A stretch of 6,701 nt of DNA from JBICIG01 sp043101605. GTDB lineage: Bacteria > Planctomycetota > Phycisphaerae > Phycisphaerales > UBA1924. Position 1 is the first letter of the stretch. Every line of letters begins with the position of its first letter. The stretch lies in NCBI GenBank assembly GCA_043101605.1, contig JBICIG010000027.1:1-6701 (forward strand), written 5' to 3'. Below, in pieces: positions 5,412-6,701 of the stretch. The translations under genes were made by a program, and so were the position numbers. The notes beneath the pieces are model-generated. The model did no database searches and was not told the DNA's origin. It saw only the letters and a list, made by a program, of their open reading frames with translations.

Positions 5412-5463
5412 CCCAGCCCAATTCCACGCCCGGCGGACGACCGGGCCCGGCAGGAGGTTCGCC

Positions 5464-5700
5464 GTGAAGTCCGAGATCCACCCCAAGTTCTACAACTGCA
5501 AGGTCTACCACAACGGCGAGGTCGTCATGGAGGTCGGCTCCACCCAGCCCGAGATGCATGTCGAGGTCTGGTCCGGGTCCCACCCCTTCTTCACGGGCAA
5601 GCGGGCGTTCGTCGACGCCGCCGGCCGCGTCGAGAAGTTCCAGCGCAAGTTCCAGGGCGACTACTTCAAGAATCCCAAGGCCCCCAAGAAGAAGCGCTGA
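5464..5700 (+). CDS. rpmE: 50S ribosomal protein bL31
   Basis: The 78-residue product has the bL31 hallmarks: KSEIHPKF at the N-terminus, SHPFFTGKRAFVDAAGRVEKFQRKF in the middle (cited in two parts: SHPFFTGK 39-46, then AGRVEKF), and a Lys-rich end. The protein sits on the large subunit at the bridge to the small subunit. The zinc-binding form carries two Cys pairs. Here those positions are changed: only Cys12 is present, and Trp36 and Ser39 stand where the second pair would be. It is therefore a zinc-free (C-minus) form. The GTG start has a strong AGGAGG (5452-5457) 6 nt upstream. The C-terminal extension GDYFKNPKAPKKKR is longer than in E. coli. The gene has its own promoter and a strong terminator, so it is a single-gene unit. 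Confidence 0.96.
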   Translation: MKSEIHPKFYNCKVYHNGEVVMEVGSTQPEMHVEVWSGSHPFFTGKRAFVDAAGRVEKFQRKFQGDYFKNPKAPKKKR

Positions 5701-5723
5701 TTCCCTCCCCCGCAGCACCCTCC

Positions 5724-5751
5724 GCGGAGGCCTCGCCTCCGCTTCTTTTTT
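5724..5751 (+). terminator. Rho-independent terminator of rpmE
   Basis: GCGGAGGC and GCCTCCGC form a perfect 8-bp stem around a CTC loop, followed by TTCTTTTTT. It begins 24 nt after the rpmE stop. This is the strongest terminator in the window and separates rpmE from metH. Confidence 0.92.
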
Positions 5752-5792
5752 GTGCTCCCGGCGCGTTTCATCCATAAACCCGGAAATACGGA

Positions 5793-5806
5793 TATACTCT
5801 CCGGAG
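5793..5806 (+). promoter_or_regulatory. Predicted metH -10 box with an overlapping palindrome
   Basis: TATACT (5793-5798) matches the -10 consensus at 5 of 6 positions and lies just before the palindrome CTCCGGAG (5799-5806). The predicted transcript start is near 5805, within that palindrome, giving a leader of about 48 nt. The -35 region is poor (TCCATA at 16 bp spacing). The leader is too short and unlike a cobalamin or SAM riboswitch. Confidence 0.42.
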
Positions 5807-5852
5807 TACCCCTTGGCTCCCGCCTCCCTCTGACCCACGAGGCCGACCCGAA

Positions 5853-6701
5853 ATGACCTCCCCCCTCCTTCGTGCCATCTCCGAACGCATCCTGATCCTC
5901 GACGGGGCCATGGGCACCTCCATCCACGGCCTCGACCTCTCGCTCGAGCACGACTACTGCGGCTGCGAGAACTGCTCAGAGATCCTCGTCCGCACCCGCC
6001 CCGATGAGATCGAGAAGATTCACCGGACCTTCCTCGAAGCCGGTGCCGACGCCGTCGAAACCGACAGCTTCGGCGCGATGCCCCATGTGCTCGCTGAGTT
6101 CGACCTCCAGGACGACGCGTTCAAGCTCTCCAAGCAGTCGGCGGAGGTCGCCCGGGCCGCGTGCGACGCCATCGCGACCACAGACCGCCCGCGCTTCGCG
6201 CTCGGCTCGCTGGGCCCGGGCACCAAGCTCGTCACCCTTGGGCAGATCGACTGGCAGCGACTGATCGACAGCTACACCGTTGCCGCACGCGGGCTGATCG
6301 CCGGCGGCGTCGACGCGCTGCTCCTCGAAACCTGCCAGGACCTGCTTCAGGTCAAGGCCGGCATCAACGCCTGCCTCGCCGCCCTCGACGCCGAGGGCAA
6401 GACCCCCGACGACATCCCGATCATGGTCTCGCTCACCATCGAGACCACCGGCACCATGCTCGTCGGCTCCTCGATCGAGGCGGCCCTCTCGGCCCTTCGC
6501 CGCTACCCCATCGCCTCGGTCGGGCTCAACTGCGCCACCGGCCCGACCGAGATGGCCGAGCACCTCCAGCACCTCTCGAAGTTCTGGCGCGGCCCGGTGA
6601 GTTGCGTCCCCAACGCAGGGCTCCCGGTCATGGTCGAGGGACGCACCGAGTACCCCCTCAAGCCCCGCCCCTTCGCCGACGCGCTCGCCAAGTTTGTCGA
6701 C
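5853..6701 (+). CDS. metH: Methionine synthase, cobalamin-dependent, N-terminal homocysteine-binding domain (cut by the right edge)
   Basis: The 283 visible codons cover most of the homocysteine S-methyltransferase barrel. Recognisable motifs are ILDGAMGTSI (15-24), GCENCSEILVRTRPDEI (37-53), EAGADAVETDSFGA (62-75), LGSLGPGTKLV (117-127), DALLLET (154-160), GLNCATGP (224-231) and VPNAGLPV (252-259). Cys227 is the first zinc/homocysteine ligand; the GGCCG-type pair that completes the site would lie beyond the window. The enzyme transfers a methyl group from methyltetrahydrofolate through cobalamin to homocysteine, giving methionine. The ATG at 5853 has GAGG (5839-5842) 10 nt upstream, a weak ribosome site. 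The motif wording matches actinobacterial-type MetH closely, but a shorter two-domain methyltransferase/reductase cannot be excluded because folate, cobalamin and activation domains are not visible. Confidence 0.88.
   Translation, partial: MTSPLLRAISERILILDGAMGTSIHGLDLSLEHDYCGCENCSEILVRTRPDEIEKIHRTFLEAGADAVETDSFGAMPHVLAEFDLQDDAFKLSKQSAEVARAACDAIATTDRPRFALGSLGPGTKLVTLGQIDWQRLIDSYTVAARGLIAGGVDALLLETCQDLLQVKAGINACLAALDAEGKTPDDIPIMVSLTIETTGTMLVGSSIEAALSALRRYPIASVGLNCATGPTEMAEHLQHLSKFWRGPVSCVPNAGLPVMVEGRTEYPLKPRPFADALAKFVD

Noticed and set aside
5263..5838. Minus-strand open frame across tRNA-Asn and rpmE
   Set aside because: It starts in the metH leader, runs antisense to rpmE and ends inside the tRNA; a chance frame.
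5752..5852. Cobalamin, SAM or SAH riboswitch before metH
   Set aside because: The space is about 100 nt with a likely promoter in its middle; no B12-box or other conserved riboswitch core is visible.

Overview
This is a GC-rich, densely packed chromosomal window with seven protein genes (two cut by the window edges), one more unassigned membrane-protein gene, and one tRNA. Base composition, short gaps, several GTG starts and a PEP-CTERM-like protein ending in a VPAP motif, a short hydrophobic stretch and an Arg-rich tail suggest a planctomycete, perhaps of the class Phycisphaerae. That placement is inference. I see no phage, transposon, CRISPR or plasmid signature.

Left part (1-1184): the N-terminal half of a TetR-type repressor on the minus strand is divergent from an OsmC-family gene on the plus strand. 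They share a 195-bp gap with a small inverted repeat, a layout typical of a repressor controlling its neighbour. The OsmC protein keeps one conserved Cys and has Ser where classical OsmC/Ohr peroxidases have the second. A clear intrinsic terminator ends the gene.

Middle part (1282-4602): a plus-strand YrbG/CaxA-type Na+/Ca2+ exchanger with two alpha-repeats converges with a minus-strand LuxR-type regulator. Upstream of the regulator, on the same strand but in a separate transcription unit, lies a secreted PEP-CTERM-like protein of unknown function. Both genes have a plausible promoter with 16-bp spacing, an inverted repeat at or near the -35 box, and a similar CCGAG...CTCGG hairpin near the transcript start. 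Shared control is the most interesting hypothesis in the window.

Right part (4603-6701): a three-helix membrane protein of unknown function and tRNA-Asn(GUU) lie on the minus strand. Divergent from the tRNA is rpmE (ribosomal protein bL31, lacking the zinc-binding cysteines), with a good promoter, a strong Shine-Dalgarno and a strong terminator. The window ends inside metH (cobalamin-dependent methionine synthase), which has its own likely promoter.

Most of the window is ordinary housekeeping and transport. No complete new system is evident. The points worth checking are the regulatory structures around the luxR-type and PEP-CTERM genes and the unassigned membrane protein.
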